Source: JBCCSZ01 sp039199225
GTDB lineage: Bacteria > Bacteroidota > Bacteroidia > Chitinophagales > Saprospiraceae
NCBI GenBank assembly: GCA_039199225.1
Contig: JBCCSZ010000093.1
Coordinates: forward strand, 1 to 24,002
Reading direction: 5' to 3'
DNA: 24,002 bases
Positions 1 to 6,736 of the stretch are shown here, piece after piece (position 1 is the first letter of the stretch; the number at the start of each line of letters is the position of its first letter). The notes beneath the pieces are model-generated. The model saw only the letters and a list, made by a program, of their open reading frames with translations, ran no database searches and was not told where the DNA came from. The position numbers and the translations under genes are program-made.

Positions 1-1
1 T

Positions 2-511
2 GTCGGTGGTGCCATTGACAAGAACTATATGAAGCCTATTTCGGATGGCTTTACTGCGATGATGAACAATGGCATTTTGGCTGGCTACAACATCGACAGT
101 ATGAAAGTTCGGGTTTTTGATGGTAGCATGCACGCTGTGGATTCCAAGCCGATTGCCTTCGAACTTTGTGCAAAGGAAGGATTCAAGGCTGCTGCTCACA
201 AAGCCAAGCCAGTATTGCTGGAGCCAATTATGAAGTTGGAAGTTGTAACGCCCGAAGAGTACTTGGGTTCTGTTATCGGTGACTTGAACAGACGTCGGGG
301 TATCCCTAAGAGTCAGGAGTCTCGTGCCGGTGGCGCCATTGCTCAGCAGGCTGAAGTTCCACTTTCCGAAATGTTCGGATACGTAACAACACTTCGTACC
401 ATTACATCTGGTAGAGCTTCTTCAACAATGGAGTTCTCTCACTACAACCCTGCTCCTAAGAGCATCGCGGAAGATGTAATCGCTAAGGCGAGAGGTACTG
501 TAAAGGCATAA
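2..511 (+). CDS. fusA: Elongation factor G, C-terminal part (5' end outside window)
   Basis: The reading frame is open from the window edge and ends at 509-511, giving about 169 residues of the C-terminal part of EF-G, the GTPase that drives translocation on the ribosome. The sequence covers the end of domain IV and all of domain V: GGAIDKNYMKPISDG, then VLLEPIMKLEVVTPEEYLG and GDLNRRRG, and finally PLSEMFGYVTTLRTITSGRA with TMEFSHY near the end. These are the family's standard C-terminal motifs. The GTPase domain lies upstream and is not visible. fusA directly before rpsJ is the usual str-S10 junction. A strong terminator follows the stop codon. Confidence 0.96.
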   Translation, partial: VGGAIDKNYMKPISDGFTAMMNNGILAGYNIDSMKVRVFDGSMHAVDSKPIAFELCAKEGFKAAAHKAKPVLLEPIMKLEVVTPEEYLGSVIGDLNRRRGIPKSQESRAGGAIAQQAEVPLSEMFGYVTTLRTITSGRASSTMEFSHYNPAPKSIAEDVIAKARGTVKA

Positions 512-519
512 GTTTAGTT

Positions 520-555
520 GTGGTGAAGGTTTGTAGAAACCTTCACCACTTTTTT
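520..555 (+). terminator. Intrinsic terminator after fusA
   Basis: A perfect 13-bp stem (520-532 with 537-549) closes a 4-nt loop (GTAG) and is followed directly by six T residues (550-555). This is a textbook Rho-independent terminator. It sits between fusA and rpsJ, two genes usually co-transcribed, and ends only 28 nt before the rpsJ start codon. Confidence 0.88.
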
Positions 556-583
556 GAAATAATATAATTTGTAAAACAGGGTT

Positions 584-892
584 ATGAATCAAAAGATTAG
601 AATCAAGCTTCGCTCTTATGACCACAATTTGGTCGATAAGTCAACGGAGAAAATTGTAAAGACAGTTCGCAACAGCGGTGCTGTCGTTACAGGCCCGATT
701 CCTCTGCCCACTGAGAAGAAAATATTCACTGTGCTGCGTTCTCCGCACGTGAATAAGAAATCTCGCGAGCAATTTCAACTGCGCACTCACAAGCGCCTGA
801 TCGAAATCTACACGCCTACTCAAAAGACGGTAGATGCTCTCTCCAAGTTGGAATTGCCAAGTGGTGTGGATATTCAGGTCAAACTGACTTAG
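584..892 (+). CDS. rpsJ: 30S ribosomal protein S10
   Basis: The product is 102 residues, the normal length for S10, a 30S head protein that in many bacteria also serves as NusE in transcription antitermination. The sequence shows IRIKLRSYDHNLVDKS at the N-terminus, GPIPLPTEKKIFTVLRSPHV in the middle and the LRTHKRLIEIYTPT segment, all characteristic. The ATG at 584 follows an A/T-rich stretch without a clear Shine-Dalgarno sequence, as is typical for Bacteroidota. It opens the S10 block. A weak TATAATTTG at 563-571 resembles the phylum's -7 element, with one extra base, but would leave a leader of only a few nucleotides. Confidence 0.97.
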   Translation: MNQKIRIKLRSYDHNLVDKSTEKIVKTVRNSGAVVTGPIPLPTEKKIFTVLRSPHVNKKSREQFQLRTHKRLIEIYTPTQKTVDALSKLELPSGVDIQVKLT

Positions 893-1050
893 TAAACACT
901 GTTTTCCAAGAAGAAGAAATAGTATCAAAGGATATCTGGTTGGACATTCCCTTGCTAGGGGTTAATGGATATTAGTTTATCTATTATCTGTCCAAGTGGA
1001 TAGGCACTGTTCTGTTAATTCCTCCCCTGGGAGGTTAAAATTAATGTATT
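893..1050 (+). promoter_or_regulatory. Structured rplC leader region
   Basis: This 158-nt gap is the longest in the ribosomal locus and holds three stem-loops. The first is 4 bp (949-952 with 957-960, loop TGCT). The second is 7 bp with two wobble pairs (987-993 with 998-1004, loop AAGT). The third pairs CCTCC (1021-1025) with GGAGG (1030-1034) over a 4-nt loop. The last one hides a perfect Shine-Dalgarno sequence just upstream of rplC. Regulation of rplC-rplD translation is an inference. No consensus promoter element is visible. Confidence 0.5.
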
Positions 1051-1704
1051 GTGAACGGTTTAATTGGTAAGAAAATCGGCATGACCAGCATCTTCGACGG
1101 TGCTAGAAACGTAGCCTGTACTGTTGTCGAGGCAGGTCCCTGTGTGATTACCCAGGTGAAAACTGAAGACTCTGACGGCTATGATGCCCTTCAGTTGGGC
1201 TATGGCGAAGCCAAAGCTAAAAACACGAGCAAAGGTATGCTTGGTCACTTTGAAAAGGCCAGCACTGCGCCAAAACGCAAGATTGTTGAATTTCGAGATT
1301 TTGATCTTGAAACACTTGTAGCAGAAGGCGAGGCGGATGCAAATGAGAAAAGCCTTGGTTCTTTGCTTACTGTTGCAGAAGTCTTCTCCGAAGGTGACAT
1401 TGTTAACGTGATCGGAACAACCAAAGGAAAGGGTTTCCAAGGGGTTGTTAAGCGACACAACTTTTCAGGGGTTAACGACCAAACACACGGTCAGCACAAT
1501 CGTCAGCGTGCTCCTGGTTCCATCGGTGCAGCTTCTTATCCTGCCAAGGTCATGAAAGGTATGAGAATGGCTGGGCGTACAGGTAATGAGCGCGTAAAAA
1601 TTCGCAACCTGCAGGTTGTAAGAATATTTCCTGAAAAAAACCTTCTGTTGATCAAAGGAGCAATCCCAGGACACAAAGGTTCATTTGTGGTCATTGAAAA
1701 ATAG
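1051..1704 (+). CDS. rplC: 50S ribosomal protein L3
   Basis: The product is 217 residues, close to the usual 205-215 for L3, which binds 23S rRNA near the peptidyl transferase centre and starts 50S assembly. The N-terminal GLIGKKIGMTSIF and the central extension with HNFSGVNDQTHGQHN followed by RAPGSIGAASYPAKVMKGMR and MAGRTGNERV identify it firmly. The start is taken as GTG at 1051, because the only nearby ATG (1044) is out of frame and opens an 8-codon ORF ending at 1070 inside rplC. rplD follows after 8 nt, so the two are probably translated together. Confidence 0.95.
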   Translation: MNGLIGKKIGMTSIFDGARNVACTVVEAGPCVITQVKTEDSDGYDALQLGYGEAKAKNTSKGMLGHFEKASTAPKRKIVEFRDFDLETLVAEGEADANEKSLGSLLTVAEVFSEGDIVNVIGTTKGKGFQGVVKRHNFSGVNDQTHGQHNRQRAPGSIGAASYPAKVMKGMRMAGRTGNERVKIRNLQVVRIFPEKNLLLIKGAIPGHKGSFVVIEK

Positions 1705-1712
1705 TTCAGGCA

Positions 1713-2342
1713 ATGAAACTTGATGTATTAACAGTAGACGGGAGTAAATCCGGCAAACAGGTAGACTTGCCCGAAGATATTTTCGGGATTGAGCCGAACG
1801 AGCATGCTATTTATCTCGCTGTCAAGCAATACTTGGCCAACCAGCGCCAAGGTACACACAAATCGAAAGAACGGGGAGAAGTCGCCGGTTCTAGGCGAAA
1901 AATAAAGCGCCAAAAAGGTACGGGTACTGCTCGTGCAGGGGATATTAAAAACCCGATTTTTCGCGGTGGTGGACGTATTTTCGGGCCTCGTCCGAGAAAC
2001 TACAACATTCGCCTCAACAAAAAGGTGAAGCAATTGGCACGTAAGTCTGCATTGACTGCTAAGGCTTCTGCTGGTAGCATCATCGTGGTAGAAGATTTTA
2101 CCCTGGAAGCGCCAAAAACGCGGGAGTACAGCAGAATCCTCAACAACCTTAGCCAAGACAGTGGTAAGACGCTTTTGGTGACAGGCGAGCAGGACAATAT
2201 GCTATACTTGTCCAGCCGTAATCTGCCGAAATCCAATGTATCTCGTGTTCAGGATTTGAGTACTTACGAAATCCTCAACAGCGGAACTTTGATCCTTTCG
2301 GAAGGAGCGATCGACAAATTAAAAGAATCATTCGCAAACTGA
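1713..2342 (+). CDS. rplD: 50S ribosomal protein L4
   Basis: The product is 209 residues (about 201 in E. coli). L4 lines the peptide exit tunnel through its long extended loop. In E. coli it represses its own operon by binding the S10 leader. The loop is visible as SRRKIKRQKGTGTARAGDIK and FRGGGRIFGPRPRNY, and the globular part follows with KQLARKSAL and the VVEDFTLEAPKT segment. The stop codon TGA (2340-2342) overlaps the left arm of the hairpin before rplW. Autoregulation here is possible but not shown by the sequence. Confidence 0.95.
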   Translation: MKLDVLTVDGSKSGKQVDLPEDIFGIEPNEHAIYLAVKQYLANQRQGTHKSKERGEVAGSRRKIKRQKGTGTARAGDIKNPIFRGGGRIFGPRPRNYNIRLNKKVKQLARKSALTAKASAGSIIVVEDFTLEAPKTREYSRILNNLSQDSGKTLLVTGEQDNMLYLSSRNLPKSNVSRVQDLSTYEILNSGTLILSEGAIDKLKESFAN

Positions 2343-2362
2343 TCCCCCACTGAGAAGGGATC
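2341..2362 (+). promoter_or_regulatory. Hairpin between rplD and rplW
   Basis: GATCCC (2341-2346) and GGGATC (2357-2362) form a perfect 6-bp stem with a 10-nt loop. The left arm begins inside the rplD stop codon, and the right arm ends directly before an ATG at 2363. No T-run follows, so it is not a terminator. Confidence 0.5.
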
Positions 2363-2377
2363 ATGAATCTGATAAAA

Positions 2378-2677
2378 ATGGCTCAGAAAACAATTTTGAT
2401 CAAACCAGTCATCACTGAAAAAGCGGATAAGTTGACCGAGGTACTCAGTCAATACAGCTTCATCGTGCATCGCAGAGCAAACAAAGTGGAGATCAAAAAG
2501 GCAGTGGAGCAAATGTACAATGTCAACGTTGCTTCTGTCAATACGATGGTGATGCCTTCAAAGGCCAAGAATCGCAATACACGCTCCGGTATCGTTCGGG
2601 GTCGGATTTCTTCCTACAAGAAAGCAGTGGTGACATTGCAAGATGGAGAAACCATCGATTTCTTTGGTGATATCTGA
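2378..2677 (+). CDS. rplW: 50S ribosomal protein L23
   Basis: The product is 99 residues from the ATG at 2378 (MAQKTILIKPVITEKADKL). L23 sits at the tunnel exit and docks trigger factor and SRP. The motifs LIKPVITEKA, YSFIVHRRANKVEIKKAVE and VNTMVMPSKAKNRN are characteristic, with the rRNA-binding loop in that last region. An in-frame ATG at 2363 would add MNLIK. It is rejected because it abuts a hairpin and leaves no room for ribosome binding, and because the family normally begins near this second Met. Confidence 0.94.
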   Translation: MAQKTILIKPVITEKADKLTEVLSQYSFIVHRRANKVEIKKAVEQMYNVNVASVNTMVMPSKAKNRNTRSGIVRGRISSYKKAVVTLQDGETIDFFGDI

Positions 2678-2718
2678 TAGCAATTTGCTTTGAGCTTTAC
2701 TTAATTAGTTTATTTCGC

Positions 2719-2733
2719 CTTCCTTTCGGGAAG
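2719..2733 (+). promoter_or_regulatory. Hairpin before rplB
   Basis: CTTCC (2719-2723) pairs with GGAAG (2729-2733) over the loop TTTCG, in an otherwise A/T-rich 74-nt gap. It ends 18 nt before the rplB ATG, and the spacer is purine- and A-rich. No T-run follows. Confidence 0.4.
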
Positions 2734-2751
2734 TCATAAACGAGAAAGAAA

Positions 2752-3582
2752 ATGTCTGTTAAAAAATTCAAACCGGTCAGCCCAGGTACCCGTTTTCGGG
2801 TGGGAAATACTTTTGCCGAGGTTACTACCGACAAGCCTGAAAAGAGCCTCTTGGCTCCTCTGAAGAAATCAGGTGGACGGAATAGAACAGGTAAAATGAC
2901 GGTTCGTCACAGAGGTGGTGGACACAAGAGACGGTATAGAATTATTGATTTCAAACGCGATAAGGAGGGTGTTCAGGCTACCGTCAAAAGCATCGAATAC
3001 GATCCGAACCGTACGGCTTTCATCGCATTGCTGGAATACCAAGATGGCGAAAAGCGCTACATCATTGCTCCGGACGGCCTGCAAGTAGGTGCCACAGTGG
3101 TTTCTGGTATGGAGGCTACGCCGGATGTCGGAAACGCTATGTATCTATCTAAAGTGCCTTTGGGTGCCAATATTCATGCAGTGGAAATGCAACCAGGCAA
3201 GGGAGCTGCCTTGGCTCGTAGCGCGGGAACATATGCTGTGTTGATGGGGCGCGAAGGAAAGTATGCCATCGTTAAGTTGCCTTCAGGTGAAGTTAGAAGA
3301 GTGTTGCTGACCTGCAAATGTACCATCGGTACAACTTCTAACCCGGATCACGGTCTACAGGTATTTGGTAAAGCTGGTAGAAAGCGTTGGATCGGACGTC
3401 GTCCTCGTGTAAGAGGTGTTGCTATGAACCCAGTCGATCACCCGATGGGTGGTGGTGAAGGTAGAGCATCTGGAGGTCACCCACGTTCTCGTACAGGTAT
3501 TATGTCTAAGGGGCAAAAAACGCGGAATCCGCGCAAATCCTCTAGTCGTTTGATCATTTCCAAGCGCAAATCAAGAAATTAA
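2752..3582 (+). CDS. rplB: 50S ribosomal protein L2
   Basis: The product is 276 residues (273 in E. coli), so full length. L2 is one of the most conserved 50S proteins and is needed for subunit joining and peptidyl transferase activity. Visible motifs are RTGKMTVRHRGGGHKRRYR (about 45-63), EYDPNRTAFIALL, and the C-terminal RGVAMNPVDHPMGGGEGR, where His230 matches the functionally important E. coli His229. The tail SKRKSRN is basic, as expected for rRNA contact. The ATG at 2752 is preceded by the A-rich AACGAGAAAGAAA. Confidence 0.97.
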   Translation: MSVKKFKPVSPGTRFRVGNTFAEVTTDKPEKSLLAPLKKSGGRNRTGKMTVRHRGGGHKRRYRIIDFKRDKEGVQATVKSIEYDPNRTAFIALLEYQDGEKRYIIAPDGLQVGATVVSGMEATPDVGNAMYLSKVPLGANIHAVEMQPGKGAALARSAGTYAVLMGREGKYAIVKLPSGEVRRVLLTCKCTIGTTSNPDHGLQVFGKAGRKRWIGRRPRVRGVAMNPVDHPMGGGEGRASGGHPRSRTGIMSKGQKTRNPRKSSSRLIISKRKSRN

Positions 3583-3586
3583 TTTC

Positions 3587-3610
3587 GCAGGCAGCTCTAG
3601 AGCCGCTGGC
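3587..3610 (+). promoter_or_regulatory. Imperfect hairpin before rpsS
   Basis: The core GCT-CTAG-AGC (3594-3603) extends through one mismatch to CG pairs at 3591-3592 with 3605-3606, and further after a second mismatch. It lies in the 46-nt rplB-rpsS gap, immediately after the rplB stop codon. The role is unknown. Confidence 0.35.
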
Positions 3611-3628
3611 AAAAAACATAGTTGAACA

Positions 3629-3898
3629 ATGGCTAGATCAATTAAGAAAGGACCATACGTTTATTACAAACTGATCAACAAGGTATTGAAGGCCAAAGAG
3701 TCTAACAAAAAGACGGTTATCAAGACCTGGTCAAGATCATCCATGATCATTCCGGATATGGTAGGTGAAACCATCGCTGTTCACAATGGTAAGACCTTCG
3801 TGCCGGTTTTTATTACGGAAAACATGGTAGGCCACAAACTAGGGGAGTTTTCTCCAACCAGAAGCTTTAGAGGCCACGCCGGTAACAGGAAGAAGTAA
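3629..3898 (+). CDS. rpsS: 30S ribosomal protein S19
   Basis: The product is 89 residues, close to the usual 92. S19 binds the 3' domain of 16S rRNA in the 30S head and contacts S13. The N-terminal MARSIKKGPYV, central IKTWSRSSMIIPDMVGETIA and C-terminal HKLGEFSPTRSFRGHAG are all family signatures. The start ATG GCT at 3629 follows an A-rich leader. It keeps the standard S10-block position between L2 and L22. Confidence 0.96.
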   Translation: MARSIKKGPYVYYKLINKVLKAKESNKKTVIKTWSRSSMIIPDMVGETIAVHNGKTFVPVFITENMVGHKLGEFSPTRSFRGHAGNRKK

Positions 3899-3921
3899 TT
3901 AGTTCGTATTTTTTGACTGGA

Positions 3922-3938
3922 CTGCCAAGCAGAGGCAG
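3922..3938 (+). promoter_or_regulatory. Hairpin before rplV
   Basis: CTGCC (3922-3926) and GGCAG (3934-3938) form a perfect 5-bp stem with loop AAGCAGA in the 71-nt rpsS-rplV gap. It is followed by A/T-rich sequence up to the ATG at 3970. No T-run follows. Confidence 0.4.
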
Positions 3939-3969
3939 CATCATGCGAAAATCATAAATAAAATTAACA

Positions 3970-4398
3970 ATGGAAGCCGTAGCAAAACTGAAAAATTGTC
4001 CGATGTCTGCTAGGAAAATGCGCCTGGTCGTTGATGTCATACGCGGTCGTAATGTAGATGATGCTTTGAACATTCTGCGTTACACCAAAAAAGAAGCTGC
4101 TACCTGGTTGGAAAAAGTAGTCCTATCTGCCATTGCAAACTGGGAATACAAAAATGGGATGGCTGTAAGTGCAGATGATTACGATCTGTACATCAAGGAG
4201 GCTTTCTCCGATGAAGGAACAATGCTGAAGCGTTTTCGCCCGGCTCCACACGGAAGAGCACATCGCATCCGTAAGCGCACCAACCATGTGACCATCATTG
4301 TGGAAAACCGCGTTAAGCTGGACAGTGAAGAGAATGCAACCGTTGTAGATACGGATGTAGAAGAGGCGGATGTCGTAGAAGAAACAACTGAAGAATAA
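3970..4398 (+). CDS. rplV: 50S ribosomal protein L22, with acidic C-terminal tail
   Basis: The product is 142 residues, against about 110 in E. coli. L22 lines the exit tunnel with a beta-hairpin, seen here around FSDEGTMLKRFRPAPHGRA and HRIRKRTNHVTIIV. The N-terminal part has the expected LKNCPMSARKMRLVVDVIRG. The additional 25 or so residues at the end are strongly acidic (VDTDVEEADVVEETTEE) and unusual for a ribosomal protein core. L22 extensions vary between lineages, so this is probably a surface tail. rpsC starts 27 nt downstream. Confidence 0.94.
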   Translation: MEAVAKLKNCPMSARKMRLVVDVIRGRNVDDALNILRYTKKEAATWLEKVVLSAIANWEYKNGMAVSADDYDLYIKEAFSDEGTMLKRFRPAPHGRAHRIRKRTNHVTIIVENRVKLDSEENATVVDTDVEEADVVEETTEE

Positions 4399-4425
4399 AT
4401 CATCAATCAATAATAGTTTGATCTA

Positions 4426-5163
4426 ATGGGGCAAAAAACGAATCCAATTGGTAACCGCTTAGGAATCATCAGAGGATGGGAATCCAACTGGTTTGGCGGT
4501 AAAGAGTTTGCCAAGAAAGTAGTTGAGGACGAAAAAATTCGCAACTACCTCAAAGCAAGGATACGCAAGGGTGGAATCGCTAGAATCATCATCGAGCGTA
4601 CCCTGAAACGCATCACTGTTACGATCCATACCTCTCGCCCAGGTATCATCATCGGAAAGGGTGGTTCTGAGGTAGATCGCATCCGCGAAGAGCTTCGCAA
4701 GCTCACCAGCCAGGATGTTCAGATCAACATCGTCGAAATTCGCAAGCCTGAGCTGGACGCTGCCATCGTAGGAGAGTCCGTTGCCAAGCAAATCGAGGCT
4801 CGTATCAACTATCGTCGGGCCATCAAGATGTCTATTCAATCTACTATGCGGGTAGGTGCCGAAGGAATTAAGGTACGCATCTCTGGTCGATTGAACGGAG
4901 CTGAAATGGCGCGTTCGGAAGAGTACAAGGATGGACGTATTCCTCTGCATACTTTCCGTGCCGACATCGACTATGCATTGACAGAAGCTCAGACAGTCTA
5001 CGGAAAAATCGGTATCAAAGTATGGATTTGCCGTGGTGAGGTTCTAGGTAAGCGCGATCTGTCTCCGAATGTAGGTGTCTCCAAGAAAGAAGGAAAAGGA
5101 GGTAGAGACGGTGGACGTAAGCGTGGTGGCAGAGATGGCGGTCGCAATCAGAGAGGACGTTAA
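4426..5163 (+). CDS. rpsC: 30S ribosomal protein S3, with Gly-Arg-rich tail
   Basis: The product is 245 residues. S3 forms part of the mRNA entry channel and helicase surface of the 30S subunit. The start MGQKTNPIGNRLGIIRGW is standard. The KH domain carries the GxxG loop in IIIGKGGSEVDRIREEL (GKGG at 77-80). The C-terminal domain includes GAEGIKVRISGRLNGAEMAR and DIDYALTEAQTVYGKIGIKVWI. After about residue 218 follows a low-complexity tail in which GGRDGGR occurs twice within a run of Gly, Arg and Lys. Such basic tails occur in Bacteroidota S3, and no function is assigned here. Confidence 0.96.
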   Translation: MGQKTNPIGNRLGIIRGWESNWFGGKEFAKKVVEDEKIRNYLKARIRKGGIARIIIERTLKRITVTIHTSRPGIIIGKGGSEVDRIREELRKLTSQDVQINIVEIRKPELDAAIVGESVAKQIEARINYRRAIKMSIQSTMRVGAEGIKVRISGRLNGAEMARSEEYKDGRIPLHTFRADIDYALTEAQTVYGKIGIKVWICRGEVLGKRDLSPNVGVSKKEGKGGRDGGRKRGGRDGGRNQRGR

Positions 5164-5215
5164 ATCCTTTCCGACCAGTTGGCGTCAAATAATTAGAAAA
5201 TTAGAAAAAAAGCTG

Positions 5216-5223
5216 TACCTTTG
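5216..5223 (+). promoter_or_regulatory. Bacteroidota -7 promoter element before rplP
   Basis: TACCTTTG, followed by C, matches the phylum's -7 consensus TAnnTTTG exactly and lies in the 126-nt rpsC-rplP gap. Transcription would start near 5230, giving a leader of about 60 nt. No clear TTG -33 element is present at the right distance; A-rich repeats of TTAGAAAA lie there instead. The leader itself can form a small CTTTT-TTC-AAAAG hairpin within flanking CTGC/GCAG arms. Confidence 0.5.
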
Positions 5224-5289
5224 CCCTGCTTTTTTCAAAAGTAATTTTTTGTAGCAGATTATTAGGTACGAAACATTAAATTTTGACCA

Positions 5290-5709
5290 ATGTTACAGCC
5301 AAAAAGAACGAAATATCGCAAGCAACAGAAAGGCCGGATTAAAGGTCTTGCCAATCGTGGAAGTCGTATTTCCTTTGGATCATTCGGTTTAAAGGCGTTG
5401 GAAATGGGACGAATCACCAACCGACAGATCGAGGCGGCTCGTATTGCGATGACGAGGTATATGAAAAGGGAAGGTAATGTCTGGATTCGCATTTTCCCAG
5501 ATAAGCCCATTACTTCTAAGCCCCTGGAAGTACGTATGGGTAAGGGTAAAGGTGCTCTGGACCATTGGGTAGCGGCAGTAAAGCCAGGTCGTATTCTTTT
5601 TGAATTGGATGGTGTTCCCGAGGAGGTGGCTGTGGAAGCCCTTCGCTTGGCAGCTCAAAAGCTTCCGATTCAGACAAGAACAGTCGTTCGTCCCGACTAC
5701 GTAGGTTAA
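5290..5709 (+). CDS. rplP: 50S ribosomal protein L16
   Basis: The product is 139 residues (136 in E. coli). L16 is a late-assembling 50S protein near the A-site tRNA elbow. MLQPKRTKYRKQQKGRIKG at the N-terminus is the classic start, and KPLEVRMGKGKGALDHWVA contains the conserved arginine region that is hydroxylated in some bacteria. VPEEVAVEALRLAAQKLP closes the protein. It lies after the probable internal promoter, so it may lead a separate transcript with rpmC and rpsQ. Confidence 0.96.
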   Translation: MLQPKRTKYRKQQKGRIKGLANRGSRISFGSFGLKALEMGRITNRQIEAARIAMTRYMKREGNVWIRIFPDKPITSKPLEVRMGKGKGALDHWVAAVKPGRILFELDGVPEEVAVEALRLAAQKLPIQTRTVVRPDYVG

Positions 5710-5747
5710 ACAATTTTTATTCACAAGCTATATTAATCCTGTCAAAA

Positions 5748-6008
5748 ATGGCAAGTAAGAAATTTTTAGAACTTCAGGAATTCTCAGATGCCGAATTGCA
5801 GAGCGAACTGAGCGAGATTGAGGTTCAGTATCAAAAGTTGAAATTTGATCATGCCATCAAAGGATTGGACAATCCGATCAAGCTGAAGGAAGTTCGTAGA
5901 GACGTTGCTCGCTTGAAAACAGAGATTCGTCGCCGGGAGTTGAATGGCTACACAGAAGAGCAGTTGGCAAACCGCTCTCGGATTCGCGCTCGTCGCCGGA
6001 AGAACTAA
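5748..6008 (+). CDS. rpmC: 50S ribosomal protein L29
   Basis: The product is 86 residues, longer than the usual 63-70. L29 sits beside L23 at the tunnel exit and helps dock trigger factor and SRP. The two-helix core is recognisable: DAELQSELSEIEVQYQKLKF and PIKLKEVRRDVARLKTEIRR. The extra length is a C-terminal basic tail of about 20 residues (GYTEEQLANRSRIRARRRKN) beyond the normal end. The short N-terminal MASKKFLELQEF is normal. Position between L16 and S17 supports the call. Confidence 0.93.
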   Translation: MASKKFLELQEFSDAELQSELSEIEVQYQKLKFDHAIKGLDNPIKLKEVRRDVARLKTEIRRRELNGYTEEQLANRSRIRARRRKN

Positions 6009-6044
6009 GAAAAAAGAATTGCAAAACAAGTTATTATTATAACA

Positions 6045-6302
6045 ATGGCTGAAAGAAATCTCAGAAAGCAAAGAGTCGGAGTCGTGACCAGCAATAAGAT
6101 GGATAAGTCCATTACCATCTCTGTTGTACGTCGACTGCCACACCCTTTCTACAGCAAGTTCGTCAAGAAGACTAAGAAGTTTATGGCTCATGACGAAAAC
6201 AACGAATGCAATGTTGGTGATACTGTCCGCATTATGGAAGTTCGCCCTCTCAGCAAGCGCAAGCGTTGGCGCTTGGTCGAGATCGTTGAAAGAGCTAAAT
6301 AA
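6045..6302 (+). CDS. rpsQ: 30S ribosomal protein S17
   Basis: The product is 85 residues, the normal length. S17 is a primary 16S rRNA-binding protein of OB fold needed early in 30S assembly. RKQRVGVVTSNKMDKSITIS, KKFMAHDENNECNVGDTVRI and EVRPLSKRKRWRLVEIVE are the family motifs in order. The start at 6045 follows an A/T-only stretch. It closes the S10 block. Confidence 0.96.
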   Translation: MAERNLRKQRVGVVTSNKMDKSITISVVRRLPHPFYSKFVKKTKKFMAHDENNECNVGDTVRIMEVRPLSKRKRWRLVEIVERAK

Positions 6303-6312
6303 TATATATCAT

Positions 6313-6326
6313 CCGACAGAGATCGG
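6313..6326 (+). promoter_or_regulatory. Short hairpin before rplN
   Basis: CCGA (6313-6316) pairs with TCGG (6323-6326) over the loop CAGAGA in the 45-nt rpsQ-rplN gap. A G-run (6325-6329) and the A/T-rich tract TCAAAATTTAA follow before the ATG. The stem is short and the call is weak. Confidence 0.3.
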
Positions 6327-6347
6327 GGGTCAAAATTTAAGTGCATC

Positions 6348-6713
6348 ATGATACAGCAAGAATCCAGACTGAATGTTGCCGATAACAGCGGCGCCAAAGA
6401 AGTACTCTGCATCAGAGTATTGGGAGGTTCAAAGCGCCGTTACGCTTCAATAGGGGACAAAATCGTCGTCACCGTGAAGGAAGCCACCCCAGGTGGTGTA
6501 AAAAAAGGTACGGTTTCCAGAGCAGTCGTTGTTCGGACCAAAAAAGAAATTCGCCGTAGAGACGGTTCTTACATTCGCTTCGATGACAATGCTGTGGTAT
6601 TGCTCACTGCCAATGACGAACCAAGAGGAACACGTATTTTCGGCCCAGTTGCCCGTGAGTTGCGTGAGAAAGATTTTATGCGGATTGTTTCTCTGGCCCC
6701 TGAAGTGCTTTAA
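6348..6713 (+). CDS. rplN: 50S ribosomal protein L14
   Basis: The product is 121 residues (123 in E. coli). L14 binds 23S rRNA at the subunit interface and interacts with L19 and the silencing factor RsfS. MIQQESRLNVADNSGAKEV at the start, IGDKIVVTVKEATPGG, and NDEPRGTRIFGPVARELRE near the end are diagnostic. It opens the spc block. In E. coli that block is translationally controlled by S8 at rplE. No matching site was recognised here. Confidence 0.97.
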   Translation: MIQQESRLNVADNSGAKEVLCIRVLGGSKRRYASIGDKIVVTVKEATPGGVKKGTVSRAVVVRTKKEIRRRDGSYIRFDDNAVVLLTANDEPRGTRIFGPVARELREKDFMRIVSLAPEVL

Positions 6714-6736
6714 TCTGATTTTTCAAAATACCACAA

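Noticed and set aside
2363..2377. rplW start at 2363 adding MNLIK
   Set aside because: This ATG abuts the right arm of a hairpin and leaves no landing site. The Met at 2378 fits the usual L23 N-terminus.
5190..5210. Direct repeat TTAGAAAA as a regulatory repeat before rplP
   Set aside because: Two short A-rich copies in an A/T-rich gap are easily explained by composition and have no further copies nearby.
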